From: Alkaliphilus pronyensis
GTDB lineage: Bacteria > Bacillota > Clostridia > Peptostreptococcales > Natronincolaceae
Direction: 5' to 3'
NCBI RefSeq assembly: GCF_009017275.1
Contig: NZ_WBZC01000013.1
Coordinates: 1 to 64,000 of the forward strand
Length of the DNA stretch: 64,000 nucleotides
In this document: positions 8,357 to 16,846 of the stretch, in pieces
How positions within the stretch are numbered: the stretch's first letter is position 1
Layout of the letters: each line of letters opens with the position of its first letter
Made by a program: the position numbers and the translations under genes
Notes under the pieces: generated by a model
Seen by the model: the letters and a program-made list of their open reading frames with translations, nothing else
Databases searched by the model: none
What the model was told of the DNA's origin: nothing

Positions 8357-10001
8357 TTAGTATTTTCTTTATTTTCAATGCTATTTCTAGGTTAAGCCTA
8401 TCCTTATGGTTATCTAGGCTCATTCCTGTTATGGCTTGTATTCTCTGTATTCTATATAAAGTAGTATTATAATGGGTGTATAGTTCCTCAGATAGTTTTT
8501 TTAGATTTCCATTGTTTAAAAAGTAAGCCTCTAGGGTTTTAACCAATTCGGTAGACTTTCTTTCATCATATTCTACTAATTTTGAAATAGTTACTTGATA
8601 AAATCTTTCAAGCTCTTCGCTAAGGTAATCCTGACATAATATTTTATATATGCCTAACTGCTCAAAATGTATAACACTACCACTATCAATGAGTTCACCA
8701 CTAATAATTGCTTTTACAGCATCAATATAGCTTTTATAAACCTTTGATAGTCCCCAGTAGGAGCGACCAACACCAATTTTAAAATCCTTAATATTTAATC
8801 TTCTCAACAATACCTTTTCCAGCTGACTACAGAAATTATTTATCTTATCTTCACTATTACATTCCTTTGTTAAGCTTAATAGGATATATAGGCTATCGGT
8901 TTTATTAACTATAAAGGCCTTTAGCTTTAAGCCTTCAACCAAGCCTTCTGTATCATTATTTAAAAGAGAAACCTTTTGTAAAAGCTCATCTGCCATTTTA
9001 TTATCTTGGTTTTCTAATTGAACAACAATCATTTTATACTGCCTATCAGGTTCCAGCTTGAAAACCGATACTTTTTCCATTGCTTTTTTTTGCCTATTTA
9101 CATCTAATGATAATAAATCCTCAATAAACTCTGACCTATGTCTATTTTCTACATCTCTAATTGATAGCTGTTTTAATACTTCTAAGGCAATAGTGGTTGA
9201 TGCTGCCTCTAAAATAGACAAATCAAAGCCTCCTAGGGGTGTTTTAAGTGCCCAAGTAAACATATGACCATATACATTGTTTTTAACAATAATGGGCATT
9301 ACCATTCTTCTAACATGCTTACCTGTAATAATTTCTACAGTTTCATTAAATTTCTTCTCCCTTACTTTATCTATTCCATTATAAAAACGACCATAGTTAT
9401 TTAGTATCTCTATCCTTACATCTTCTGGTAGCTCCTCTAATCCCATTAGTACATTATCATTGAACTCAAGGTTTATTAGAATTGGGTTTTGTAAATTCTC
9501 ATAAACTACTCTGGATATATCGTTAACATCTCCACCACTTAATACAACATTCATTAATTGTTCGTGTACGTTTTCTATTCTCTGAAGTAATGTAGCCTGC
9601 TTATTAAAGATTTCTTTAAATATTGAAGTCATGATGTCAGATAAAGGTGTTTCATGATAGATATCAATTATAGGGAAATCAAGCTCATCTGCTAAATCAA
9701 GAACCTCTTCAGGAAGCTTATCTAAATATGGATATATTTTAATGCCTATACCTGCTAGTCCCTTTTTTGCACAATTTTTTATCAGTTCTTTTTGAATAGC
9801 TATATCTTCATTCTTGAAGGAGTAGGCGGTTGTCAATAGAAACTCACCTGCATCAACCCAATCAGCAAAATCTGGATCTGCAGTAATATTAACTTTAGAA
9901 ATTGTATTATATAGTCCTCTATTGCCTGCAATAATTTTGCAATTTTTCATCCCTTTAAGTCCCATAGCATCTTTGATTGTGATACCATTTTGTCTAATCA
10001 T
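8349..10001 (-). CDS. PucR-family transcriptional regulator
   Basis: A 550-residue regulator with the PucR plan. The N-terminal purine-catabolism domain (from ITIKDAMGLKG through NITADPDFADWV and GEFLLTTAYSF) is followed by a central GGDEF-like region and a C-terminal PucR-type helix-turn-helix (LKKLSEELYTHYNTTLYRIQ). In Bacillus PucR activates purine breakdown genes. An upstream ATG at 10073 would add 24 residues of poor character and lacks a ribosome site. ATG at 10001 has AAGGGAG nine bases upstream and is preferred. The gene sits between the cyclase-family gene and fchA, inside the folate/amidohydrolase cluster. It is therefore the obvious candidate regulator of the cluster and the main independent pointer towards purine substrates. 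Confidence 0.92.
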   Translation of the reverse strand: MIRQNGITIKDAMGLKGMKNCKIIAGNRGLYNTISKVNITADPDFADWVDAGEFLLTTAYSFKNEDIAIQKELIKNCAKKGLAGIGIKIYPYLDKLPEEVLDLADELDFPIIDIYHETPLSDIMTSIFKEIFNKQATLLQRIENVHEQLMNVVLSGGDVNDISRVVYENLQNPILINLEFNDNVLMGLEELPEDVRIEILNNYGRFYNGIDKVREKKFNETVEIITGKHVRRMVMPIIVKNNVYGHMFTWALKTPLGGFDLSILEAASTTIALEVLKQLSIRDVENRHRSEFIEDLLSLDVNRQKKAMEKVSVFKLEPDRQYKMIVVQLENQDNKMADELLQKVSLLNNDTEGLVEGLKLKAFIVNKTDSLYILLSLTKECNSEDKINNFCSQLEKVLLRRLNIKDFKIGVGRSYWGLSKVYKSYIDAVKAIISGELIDSGSVIHFEQLGIYKILCQDYLSEELERFYQVTISKLVEYDERKSTELVKTLEAYFLNNGNLKKLSEELYTHYNTTLYRIQRIQAITGMSLDNHKDRLNLEIALKIKKILRK

Positions 10002-10142
10002 ATGCTCCAGCTCCCTTACATCTTTGCCTTGTAAAATATATACAATATGCATGGCCCATTTAATATTAATCATTTAAATATTCAGTATTATTTTCTAAAA
10101 TCCTTTAATTATTTATTATTTATATAATATTTTAAATATAAC

Positions 10143-10171
10143 TAAAAAAAATCTTGAGGTTATCAAGATTC
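10143..10171 (-). terminator. Rho-independent terminator of fchA
   Basis: Arms AATCTTGA (10150-10157) and TCAAGATT (10163-10170) with a 5-base loop are followed, on the minus strand, by a run of eight T. It lies 16 bases past the fchA stop. Confidence 0.85.
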
Positions 10172-10186
10172 TTTTTTTACAATAGC

Positions 10187-10825
10187 TTAAAGCTTTGAAT
10201 AAACTAATTCAATTACTTCATCCTTAAGCTTTGTGCCTTCCTTTAAAATCATCTCACATTCACTATTTATCCCTGAAACATATTCTTCATTCTTTAATCC
10301 CTGTAAATTAATTCTAACATTAAACAACGCACCCTCTAATCCGCCATAGGCCATAAGAGCTGCAACTCCAATGTCTGTAATAGCATTAACATTTCCAGAT
10401 TCAGCAAAAACCTTTTGACACTGAAGCACCTTTAAGCATTCCTTAGCTGCTGATAAAGGCACCTCTAAAGCTCCGATAGTTGCCTTTTCTATAGCTTCTT
10501 TTCTTGCTTTTTTATCTTCATCTGTTTCCTTTGGTAGCTTAAAGGCTGCCATTACTTCGTTAAATGCCTTTGTATCTTCATCAATTAGCTTATTAAGCTG
10601 TGCTTTTAGCTCTATAGCAAAATTGTGCTTTTTTTGTATTACATTTTGCACCTCTGAGTCTAATTCATTATAGGCTTTTCTACCAATAGTTAAATTTCCT
10701 ACCATAGCTGTTAATGCTGCTCCTAAGCTACCAGCCAATGCAGATACACTACCCCCACCTGGTGTTGGCTCTTTACTTTCAACCACTTCTATAAATTCTT
10801 TAACAGTTTTGTCGACTAACAACAT
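10187..10825 (-). CDS. fchA: Formimidoyl-tetrahydrofolate cyclodeaminase
   Basis: A 212-residue cyclodeaminase. The N-terminal signature PTPGGGSVSALAGSLGAAL (residues 21-39) is diagnostic of the FchA/FTCD C-terminal family, and the rest is helical as expected. The enzyme turns 5-formimino-THF into 5,10-methenyl-THF and releases ammonia, which is the step directly after the formiminotransferase encoded at 4705-5610. In vertebrates the two are one protein; here they are separate genes flanking the regulator region. AAAGGGG precedes the ATG by nine to ten bases. It has its own terminator and probably its own promoter, so it may be under the neighbouring PucR-type regulator as a single-gene unit. 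Confidence 0.95.
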   Translation of the reverse strand: MLLVDKTVKEFIEVVESKEPTPGGGSVSALAGSLGAALTAMVGNLTIGRKAYNELDSEVQNVIQKKHNFAIELKAQLNKLIDEDTKAFNEVMAAFKLPKETDEDKKARKEAIEKATIGALEVPLSAAKECLKVLQCQKVFAESGNVNAITDIGVAALMAYGGLEGALFNVRINLQGLKNEEYVSGINSECEMILKEGTKLKDEVIELVYSKL

Positions 10826-10902
10826 ATCTTTGCCGCCCCTTTCATTAGTTTGTTACATGTATATTTTACACAATTCATTGAATTTAAGTCTATGTAGAAT
10901 AT

Positions 10903-10934
10903 ATACAAAAGAGGAAGGCTAAGTTTAGCCTTCC
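10903..10934 (-). terminator. Terminator overlapping the end of the next gene
   Basis: Arms GGAAGGCTAA (10913-10922) and TTAGCCTTCC (10925-10934) form a hairpin with a 2-base loop, followed on the minus strand by TCTTTTGT. The last codons and the stop of the 10925-11467 gene make up one arm. Confidence 0.8.
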
Positions 10935-11467
10935 AATAGTTCCTGAATTTTCTCTTCAATATAAGCTGTAATAGGTTTGTCCCCTATTGATGCTTTGTTT
11001 TCTTCATATAAGTCTGGTTTTACTCTAAAGAAATTGATAATTAGCTTGTTATCAATAATCTTATATTCATCAGTGTGACTTGGTAAAAAAATCAACTCAA
11101 GCTCTTCATGGCTGATATTCTTATTATGGCTATTTATTTTTTCAACAAGTGAATCTAGGTTTAAAGTTTTTAATGGAGCCACCATCAACTTAGTATAATC
11201 TAAATCCTCCATCATCCACATATTATTATTCCAAAAAACCCTTTCCTTTTTGTTATCACTGTGGAAGATTTCTCTATTGGATATTGCACTTAAAGCTCTT
11301 CTTACAGATTCACTATTAAATTCATTATCATAAATATAGCTCATTTCTGGTTGCTGTGCCTGACTGTTAAGATAAGCCTCTCCAACCTTTTCCCTTTCAC
11401 TTGTTGCTTGCCAGTAGTAAAGCATACCTTCAATTACATCCAGCTTGATTTTTATCCTTTTAACCAT
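10925..11467 (-). CDS. Conserved protein of unknown function (TDE1712-like)
   Basis: A 180-residue soluble protein with no signal peptide or membrane segment. The sequence has a distinctive centre with NREIFHSDNKKERVFWNNNM and YTKLMVAPLKTLNLD. It resembles, from memory only, proteins labelled TDE1712 family, which have no assigned function. An in-frame GTG at 11476 overlaps the GAGGAG ribosome site, so ATG at 11467, eight bases after that site, is chosen. It is a single-gene unit with its own terminator, between fchA and a flavin-reductase gene. Nothing visible ties it to either neighbour. Confidence 0.75.
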   Translation of the reverse strand: MVKRIKIKLDVIEGMLYYWQATSEREKVGEAYLNSQAQQPEMSYIYDNEFNSESVRRALSAISNREIFHSDNKKERVFWNNNMWMMEDLDYTKLMVAPLKTLNLDSLVEKINSHNKNISHEELELIFLPSHTDEYKIIDNKLIINFFRVKPDLYEENKASIGDKPITAYIEEKIQELLEG

Positions 11468-11550
11468 AACAAACACTCCTCTACTTTAAGACTCTTAATA
11501 AGTATATACTTAATACATTACTAAATCAATTTCAACAAAGGTATTGATTT

Positions 11551-12264
11551 TTAGAAGGGACTATTCTTTCCCATTAACCATCCTTTTTTTCTCCAATATT
11601 CCTTGTCTGCATTACCATCCTTATAGCCATTGATCATTCTTCTCATCATCATAAACATTATTCTAGTAAATATCTGTGGTCTCAATAAATCTCTTTTTTC
11701 TAACATAAAATAAAAGGCTCTTGACTTTTTTCTTAATAATCTACTAAGCTTTTCCTTCTTAACATCACTCATATCTTCCCAGTTCTTGGCAGCCATGCTG
11801 AAGCCACACTTTATAACCCTTTTAACTCCCCAAAACTTGAGATTCCTTGCAATAGGCTTAATGGCATAGCTGGTACCTGTACCTGCAGTAGTAGATATAA
11901 CCATTGCTACCTTCGAAAACATTTCCTCCATAGGCCTATGGGGAAGATACATATAGGCAAGGTGATCTAAAAATGCTTTCATTCCACCACTTTCAGCTAA
12001 AACATATACTGGTGAGGTTAAAATTAAACCATCTGCCTCCCTCATGGCTTGGACAATTGGTTGAATGTGTTTTGAGTGGGGGCATTTGTCTTCACTAACT
12101 TCAAAGCAGGTATAACAGCCACAGCAAAAGCTAGGCATATCAGCAGGTAGAAAAAACTCATCAAACTGTATACTTGTAGCTTTTAATAATTCCTCTTTAA
12201 TTATTTCAGTAGCTTTATAGGTATTTCCTCTTCGAGGACTACCATGAATTATACAGACCTTCAA
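11551..12264 (-). CDS. NADPH-dependent FMN reductase-like flavoprotein with Cys motif
   Basis: A 237-residue flavodoxin-fold oxidoreductase. The FMN phosphate loop HGSPRRGNTY is at the N terminus. CCGCYTCFEVSEDKCPH is the Cys-rich insert typical of iron-sulfur-linked members of this family, and TSPVYVLAESGGMKAFLDH is the second flavin-contact region. The C-terminal ~50 residues are basic and Met-rich. GTG at 12273 lacks a ribosome site of its own. TTG at 12264 has GAGGTG at good spacing and gives the usual MKVCIIHGSPR start. It follows the two-gene nucleoside-gate pair by about 40 bases and probably shares their transcript. The electron acceptor is unknown. Confidence 0.85.
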   Translation of the reverse strand: MKVCIIHGSPRRGNTYKATEIIKEELLKATSIQFDEFFLPADMPSFCCGCYTCFEVSEDKCPHSKHIQPIVQAMREADGLILTSPVYVLAESGGMKAFLDHLAYMYLPHRPMEEMFSKVAMVISTTAGTGTSYAIKPIARNLKFWGVKRVIKCGFSMAAKNWEDMSDVKKEKLSRLLRKKSRAFYFMLEKRDLLRPQIFTRIMFMMMRRMINGYKDGNADKEYWRKKGWLMGKNSPF

Positions 12265-12304
12265 TACCTTCACCTCATTTAATATTATTTTTTATTCCTT
12301 ACCC

Positions 12305-12772
12305 TTATGATAAATTCTCCTGTCTTATTTCTTGTAATTCAGCAGCTGGTAGCTTTTTTGAAAATATATAGGTTAGTATAAATGCCGCAATTAGTCTTGT
12401 AATTAACAGTATATACCCATTTGCACCTACTGCAACAAATATAAGTGTATCTTCGAAAACTGCATGACATGACACTAAAAATATTGTTATTAAGGTTAAG
12501 TCCCGTTTGTTTAAGTTGCCTTCCTTAGCACTTTGAATAATAACCCCTGCTCCATAGGAAAGACCAAATAAAATACCTACCAATAGTGGTAATACTGTTT
12601 CATTCGATGTTTTAAATATTCTTGCTAAAAAATTGAAGGGTTTAGTAATTTTGTCTAATACTTTATAATCCTTTAAAATTTGTAGGGTTATCATTATAGG
12701 TATTATTATTATTGCAATCGAGTAAACAGAATTAATGCTTCCAAATGTAGCCTCTTTTAAAATATTCATCAT
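12305..12772 (-). CDS. Nucleoside-recognition (Gate) domain membrane protein, second half
   Basis: A 155-residue protein with about four membrane helices and the Gate/nucleoside-recognition pattern (SYGAGVIIQSAKEG, then SCHAVFEDTLIFVAVG). It is shorter than SpmA or SpmB of spore formers but of the same kind. The ATG overlaps the TGA of the upstream partner (ATGA, 12769-12772), so the two are translationally coupled and probably form one transporter-like unit. The substrate is unknown. The Gate name does not prove nucleoside transport. Confidence 0.85.
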   Translation of the reverse strand: MMNILKEATFGSINSVYSIAIIIIPIMITLQILKDYKVLDKITKPFNFLARIFKTSNETVLPLLVGILFGLSYGAGVIIQSAKEGNLNKRDLTLITIFLVSCHAVFEDTLIFVAVGANGYILLITRLIAAFILTYIFSKKLPAAELQEIRQENLS

Positions 12773-13194
12773 ATAATGGCACCTAACCTTCCTACAATTA
12801 CTCCCGATACAATTGCTAGGCTTATTCTAATGAGTATAACCTTAGTAACGCTTATTCCCAGCTTCTTTGAAACAGCTGTTTCTACTAATAATGAATGGGA
12901 AAAAGAAAGCATCATTGCAATAATTGTTACTTCTAATGGGGTAAGTTGAATTGCATTTATTCCTCCAATGGCTGCATATAGGTTAAGTATATTACCTAAT
13001 ACCAATATAATAGCGGCTTCCCCTGGTAAATTAAAGACTGCCATAATAGGCTTAAATATCTCAGCTATCCAATTAATAAGAGGTGTATATTGTAAAAAGG
13101 TTATTATAAAATATACAGGAACTATTACCTTTGCTAGCATCCACGTGGTTTCTACTCCTTTTTTTATGCCTTCCTTTATTGAGTTTATTAGCAT
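12769..13194 (-). CDS. Nucleoside-recognition (Gate) domain membrane protein, first half
   Basis: A 141-residue partner of the previous protein with about four hydrophobic helices. The motif region LVLGNILNLYAAIGGINAIQ and SHSLLVETAVSKKLGI matches the Gate domain. The AAGGGG ribosome site lies ten bases before ATG at 13194; a TTG three bases earlier is less likely. It is the first gene of a short minus-strand operon that continues with the second half and probably the flavin reductase gene. Confidence 0.83.
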   Translation of the reverse strand: MLINSIKEGIKKGVETTWMLAKVIVPVYFIITFLQYTPLINWIAEIFKPIMAVFNLPGEAAIILVLGNILNLYAAIGGINAIQLTPLEVTIIAMMLSFSHSLLVETAVSKKLGISVTKVILIRISLAIVSGVIVGRLGAII

Positions 13195-13298
13195 CAATAT
13201 TCAACCCCTTTTTATGCAGCCTTAAGTAGTTTTATGATTACTATTACTAGTATAGTATAACAAAGGTTTTAATACTTCTCCACTAAAAAATATTCACC

Positions 13299-13362
13299 TG
13301 CCGGGGGGACACCTCTATGTTTTACTTGCACTTGTCAGAGGGAAGCCACACTCCCAATATTT
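13299..13362. other. GC-rich intergenic segment of unknown origin
   Basis: Inside an AT-rich gap lies a markedly GC-richer stretch (GCCGGGGGGACACCTCTATG and what follows, ending near GGGAAGCCACACTCCC). Its GGGGGAC core recalls the REP-like units found elsewhere in the window but does not match them through their length. It may be a decayed repeat. Confidence 0.35.
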
Positions 13363-13467
13363 TACTCATAAAATCAATAAATTTGGTAATAATTATTATA
13401 TTAGTAAAAATATTCTGAGTCAATAATAAGCAATATAGTAAAAAAGCACATCATTTGGGAGGTCAAT

Positions 13468-14250
13468 ATGGATATAAATGGAAAATGTATTGTTTTAACT
13501 GGAACAGCTTCAGGTATAGGAAAAAGTCTTTTAGAGCATCTACTTCAATATAATGTAAAAGTAATAGCAGTAGATAAAGAGGAACAGCCTTGGTTATTTT
13601 CCCACCCAAAGGTAATTCCTTATCAATGTGACATTAGTAAAAAGAAAAATATTGATATGCTATTTGAGTTTGCAGTAAATAAATTAGGTGTTGTTGATAT
13701 ATTCATAGGTAATGCAGGCTTTGGATATTATGAGAAAATTGTAATAGAAGATTGGGAGAGGATAGAAAAAATCTTTCATACTAATGTTTTTGCTTCCATC
13801 TATGCAGCAGAAAAAATGTATGCTCTAAATAAAGATAGGAGATACATGATTGCATTTACAGCATCGACTATGGTTGAGTTTCCTATTCCTGGGTATGCTT
13901 TATATGCTGCAACAAAGTGTGCACTGGATGGTTTTATAAGGACCTATAGATACGAAATGGGTAATAAGGGTAAAATATTAATGATTTACCCTATATCTAC
14001 CAAAACCCAGTTTTTTCAAACAGCTGGGAATACTAGACCTCTTGAATGGCCATTGCAAACGCCTGATAAGGTGGCAAAAGCTATTATTAAAGGTATACAG
14101 AGGGAGAAGGCCTGTATCTATCCTTCGAAAATATATAGTTTGGGTAAAATTATATCCGCAGTTATACCCTTAGTTCCTAAACTGTATATGAAAAGGGAAA
14201 TCATGAAGCTAGAAAAATGGCATAAGTCTTCATTACATCCATATAACTAG
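13468..14250 (+). CDS. Short-chain dehydrogenase/reductase
   Basis: A 260-residue SDR enzyme. The cofactor loop TGTASGIG (residues 11-18), the NAG motif in GNAGFGYYEK, and the catalytic YALYAATK (Tyr-x-x-x-Lys) are all intact, with the Ser-type region FTASTMVEF before it. The C-terminal part holds a basic/hydrophobic segment (IISAVIPLVPKLYM) common in membrane-associated SDRs of lipid metabolism. The ribosome site GGGAGG is well placed. It stands alone, converging on rluF. The substrate cannot be assigned. Confidence 0.9.
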   Translation: MDINGKCIVLTGTASGIGKSLLEHLLQYNVKVIAVDKEEQPWLFSHPKVIPYQCDISKKKNIDMLFEFAVNKLGVVDIFIGNAGFGYYEKIVIEDWERIEKIFHTNVFASIYAAEKMYALNKDRRYMIAFTASTMVEFPIPGYALYAATKCALDGFIRTYRYEMGNKGKILMIYPISTKTQFFQTAGNTRPLEWPLQTPDKVAKAIIKGIQREKACIYPSKIYSLGKIISAVIPLVPKLYMKREIMKLEKWHKSSLHPYN

Positions 14251-14343
14251 CTTGCATCAGGGGTTTAATCTTGAAATATCTTGCATTTACTGCCTATTTA
14301 GGTTAATTGCTTCTAGTATACGTCTAAAAAGTTGTCAACAACC

Positions 14344-15039
14344 CTATCCCCGTGACACTAAGTCTGTGAGCTGTTTTAATTCTTTTTCTTTTATGTATCG
14401 CCATTCCCCAGTTTTTAGTCCCTTTAGGGTTATGTTCATTATACGTATACGCTTCAGCTTAATTACCCTATAGCCAAAGGCCTGACTCATTCTTCTTATC
14501 TGTCTGTTAAGCCCCTGTGTTAGAATTATTCTAAAGGTTTTTTCATTTATTCCTTCAACTACACATGGCTTAGTTATTTGTCCCAAAATAGAAACCCCAT
14601 TTGCCATACCCTTAATAAAGGCTGAGTTTATGGGTTTATTAACTGTAACTATATATTCTTTTTCATGGTTGTTCTCAGACCTTAGTATTTTATTAACTAT
14701 ATCTCCATCATTAGTTAAAAGAATAAGCCCTTCGGAATCCTTATCTAATCTACCAATAGGAAATATTCTTTGAGGATAATTTATAAAATCTATTATATTT
14801 CCATTTACATGCCTTTCTGTTGTGGAAATGATTCCTGTTGGCTTGTTTAAAGCAATATAAACAGATTTCATTTTATTACCAATTGGCTTATTATCAATTT
14901 TAACTATATCACCTGGCCTAACAATGCTACCAACTTCAGATATACTACCATTAATAGTTACTCTTTTATCAAGTAGTAGCTTATCTGCTTCTCTTCTGGA
15001 GCAAATACCAGTTTCACTTATATATTTATTGATTCTCAT
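14344..15039 (-). CDS. rluF: 23S rRNA pseudouridine synthase RluF-like
   Basis: A 231-residue protein of the RsuA/RluB/E/F family. An S4 RNA-binding domain (MRINKYISETGICSRREADK) is followed by the catalytic domain with FPIGRLDKDSEGLILLT carrying the catalytic Asp near residue 99, and GLNRQIRRM near 180. The N-terminal layout and the KLKRIRIMNITL ending fit RluF, which modifies U2604 of 23S rRNA. The exact position is inferred from the family. Its ATG is preceded by GGGGAAGG. It is monocistronic as far as can be seen. Confidence 0.88.
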   Translation of the reverse strand: MRINKYISETGICSRREADKLLLDKRVTINGSISEVGSIVRPGDIVKIDNKPIGNKMKSVYIALNKPTGIISTTERHVNGNIIDFINYPQRIFPIGRLDKDSEGLILLTNDGDIVNKILRSENNHEKEYIVTVNKPINSAFIKGMANGVSILGQITKPCVVEGINEKTFRIILTQGLNRQIRRMSQAFGYRVIKLKRIRIMNITLKGLKTGEWRYIKEKELKQLTDLVSRG

Positions 15040-15356
15040 TTAAAATACCTTCCCCGTTGTTTATTTCTATTTCTTTATTAGCTTTATATCGGAGGCTTTA
15101 CGACATTCCCCATTCTTAAGGAGGAGATATGTATCGCCACCCATGAAAGCAAGTGGAACTAAGCTTACTTTATTTTACAGCATAGTTTTAAAGAAGTCAC
15201 TAAAAAATTATACCTCATATTAGGGTTAGTAATTATGCAATTTCCTATGCTTTTGGTAAAAATAGTATTAAATATGATTGGCTAGAATTTTTTGGGGTAT
15301 ATATTTAAATATTTGGTATATATCTATAATTAGTACAAACTATAAGGAGGAATTCG
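15040..15356. other. Intergenic region rluF / PLP-GNAT gene
   Basis: This 317-base gap between divergent genes holds a diverged relative of the dispersed structured element (15082-15180) and otherwise AT-rich sequence. A promoter for the plus-strand gene is expected near 15290-15340, but no convincing -35/-10 pair was fixed. Confidence 0.4.
15082..15180 (+). repeat. Diverged relative of the ~120-nt structured element
   Basis: The order ATC..GGAGGC TTAC.ACA TTCCCCATTCTTAAG GAGGAGA ..CGCCA follows the order of the full copies at 43686 and 63601, with roughly 60 percent agreement by eye and without the 3' palindrome. It is treated as an old copy. Confidence 0.4.
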
Positions 15357-16730
15357 ATGAAGAATACTATTATCAACATGGTGGGAAAAACCCCCTTGGT
15401 GAGAGCAGAAAACCTAGAAAAGGAATTAGGTATATCGAAAATATATCTTAAGTTAGAGGGTAATAATCCATCAGGTCAACGTTTCGACCGATTAGCACAT
15501 TTATTAATAAAGGATGCAGTATCTATAAATAAAAGAACTATTTGCATGGGTACACCAGGTCCATTGTCCAACTCCCTTGCTTTAATATCACAATTTTATG
15601 ATGTGGAATGTGTTTTTGCATTCCCTACAAGCAGTAGGGCATTAAAAAACAAACTGTTTAATAAGGAGAACATTAAACTTGTTGAATGTGGAAAAACACA
15701 AGCTGAATGTGTAAACTATTGCTCTGAAATGAGTGAAAAACACGGATGGTATAATGCCACCTTAGGAATGGAGAATAATATTTTAAATATGACTGCATTA
15801 TCCTTCATTTCCCAAGAGCTACACAACCAGGTAAAGGAAGAAATTGATACTGTGTTTTCACTTATGAGTTACGGTTTTTCAGTGTCTGGACTACACTTAG
15901 GCTTTAGGCAGCTTTGGATTAATAACCATATTAAGAAACTACCTAAGCTGTACAATTGTACTATAAATGAAGGAAATGTAATTTATGAATCCTACAAAAA
16001 AAATTCACTAAAGATCAAGCCGTTGCCTAATGAAAAAATAAAAGTTACTAGATATAACAGACACTTACTCAATTTTAATAGCTCTATAGCTCAAGATGCA
16101 TTAGATTCAATATATGATGCTAACGGAACAATTACTGGTATTACCGAAGAGGAACTATTAAAGTACACAGGTAAGTTTAAAAAGATAGAAAATATTAAGT
16201 TTAGTACAGAAAATGGCTATGCTATTGCAGGATTTATGAAGGAAGTAGAAAAAGGTAATATTTCTAATGGTAATCATGTAATTCTGCTGAATGACGGAAG
16301 AGTTGATTTAGACGTCAGAAGGGTTACTAGAAATGAAGTTGATATGTCTATAGACGAGATTGTAAGCAATATAGATGAATGGCTAATGGAGTATACAGAT
16401 CCTCTTTATGAGATTAAAGAAGCCTTAGAGCAAGCATTTGAAACAGGCTTCGTGTTAATGTCCTTTTATAACAACCAATTGTCTGGTATATCTGTTATTG
16501 TACATACTGGCTTTGAGAATTTTATACCAACCTATCACCTAGGCTATATAGCTACAAAACGCACTATTAAGGGTCGTGGAATAGCTACACAGCTTCTAAG
16601 AAAGGCTATTGAGCTTTCTGGTGGAAATATCTCATTACATGTTGAAAAAGACAACAATAGAGCTATAAAGCTTTATGAAAAAATGGGCTTTAAAAAATCC
16701 TATCTAAGAATGATTCATCAATCCCGATAA
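15357..16730 (+). CDS. PLP-fold (threonine synthase-like) pseudoenzyme fused to a GNAT acetyltransferase
   Basis: A 457-residue two-domain protein. Residues 1-330 follow the fold-type II PLP family (cysteine/threonine synthase-like): MVGKTPLVRAENLEKELG at the start, then LKLEGNNPSGQRFDR. At the position of the Schiff-base lysine (usual pattern NPSGSFKDR) the sequence has Phe43, and the glycine-rich phosphate loops are also changed (GTPGPLSNSLAL). Residues ~340-457 are a GNAT domain with HLGYIATKRTIKGRGIATQL and LYEKMGFKKS. So the acetyltransferase looks active while the PLP domain looks non-catalytic and may bind an amino-acid ligand or the acetyl acceptor. The start ATG has AAGGAGG. It is monocistronic with a terminator at 16741. 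Confidence 0.85.
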   Translation: MKNTIINMVGKTPLVRAENLEKELGISKIYLKLEGNNPSGQRFDRLAHLLIKDAVSINKRTICMGTPGPLSNSLALISQFYDVECVFAFPTSSRALKNKLFNKENIKLVECGKTQAECVNYCSEMSEKHGWYNATLGMENNILNMTALSFISQELHNQVKEEIDTVFSLMSYGFSVSGLHLGFRQLWINNHIKKLPKLYNCTINEGNVIYESYKKNSLKIKPLPNEKIKVTRYNRHLLNFNSSIAQDALDSIYDANGTITGITEEELLKYTGKFKKIENIKFSTENGYAIAGFMKEVEKGNISNGNHVILLNDGRVDLDVRRVTRNEVDMSIDEIVSNIDEWLMEYTDPLYEIKEALEQAFETGFVLMSFYNNQLSGISVIVHTGFENFIPTYHLGYIATKRTIKGRGIATQLLRKAIELSGGNISLHVEKDNNRAIKLYEKMGFKKSYLRMIHQSR

Positions 16731-16740
16731 ACAAAATATT

Positions 16741-16786
16741 ATAGTCACCATACTAATTAGCTTTAGTGTTGGTGGCTATTTTTTAT
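16741..16786 (+). terminator. Rho-independent terminator
   Basis: Arms ATAGTCACCA (16741-16750) and TGGTGGCTAT (16770-16779), with one G-T pair, are followed by TTTTTTA. It lies ten bases past the stop of the PLP-GNAT gene. Confidence 0.8.
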
Positions 16787-16808
16787 GTAGAGATTTTTAT
16801 TTATTAAA

Positions 16809-16846
16809 AGCAAGGTGTTAATAAAAAATTAACATAAACACCTGCT
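16809..16846. repeat. Inverted repeat in the HD-GYP leader
   Basis: AGCAAGGTGTT (16809-16819) pairs with AACACCTGCT (16837-16846), with one unpaired base. Nested inside is TTAAT/ATTAA. It is not followed by a T-run on the plus strand, so it is more likely a protein site or an RNA structure than a terminator. Confidence 0.4.

Noticed and set aside
13299-13362. REP unit in the GC-rich gap segment
   Set aside because: Only the GGGGGAC core agrees; the rest of the unit does not align, so it is listed as unclassified.
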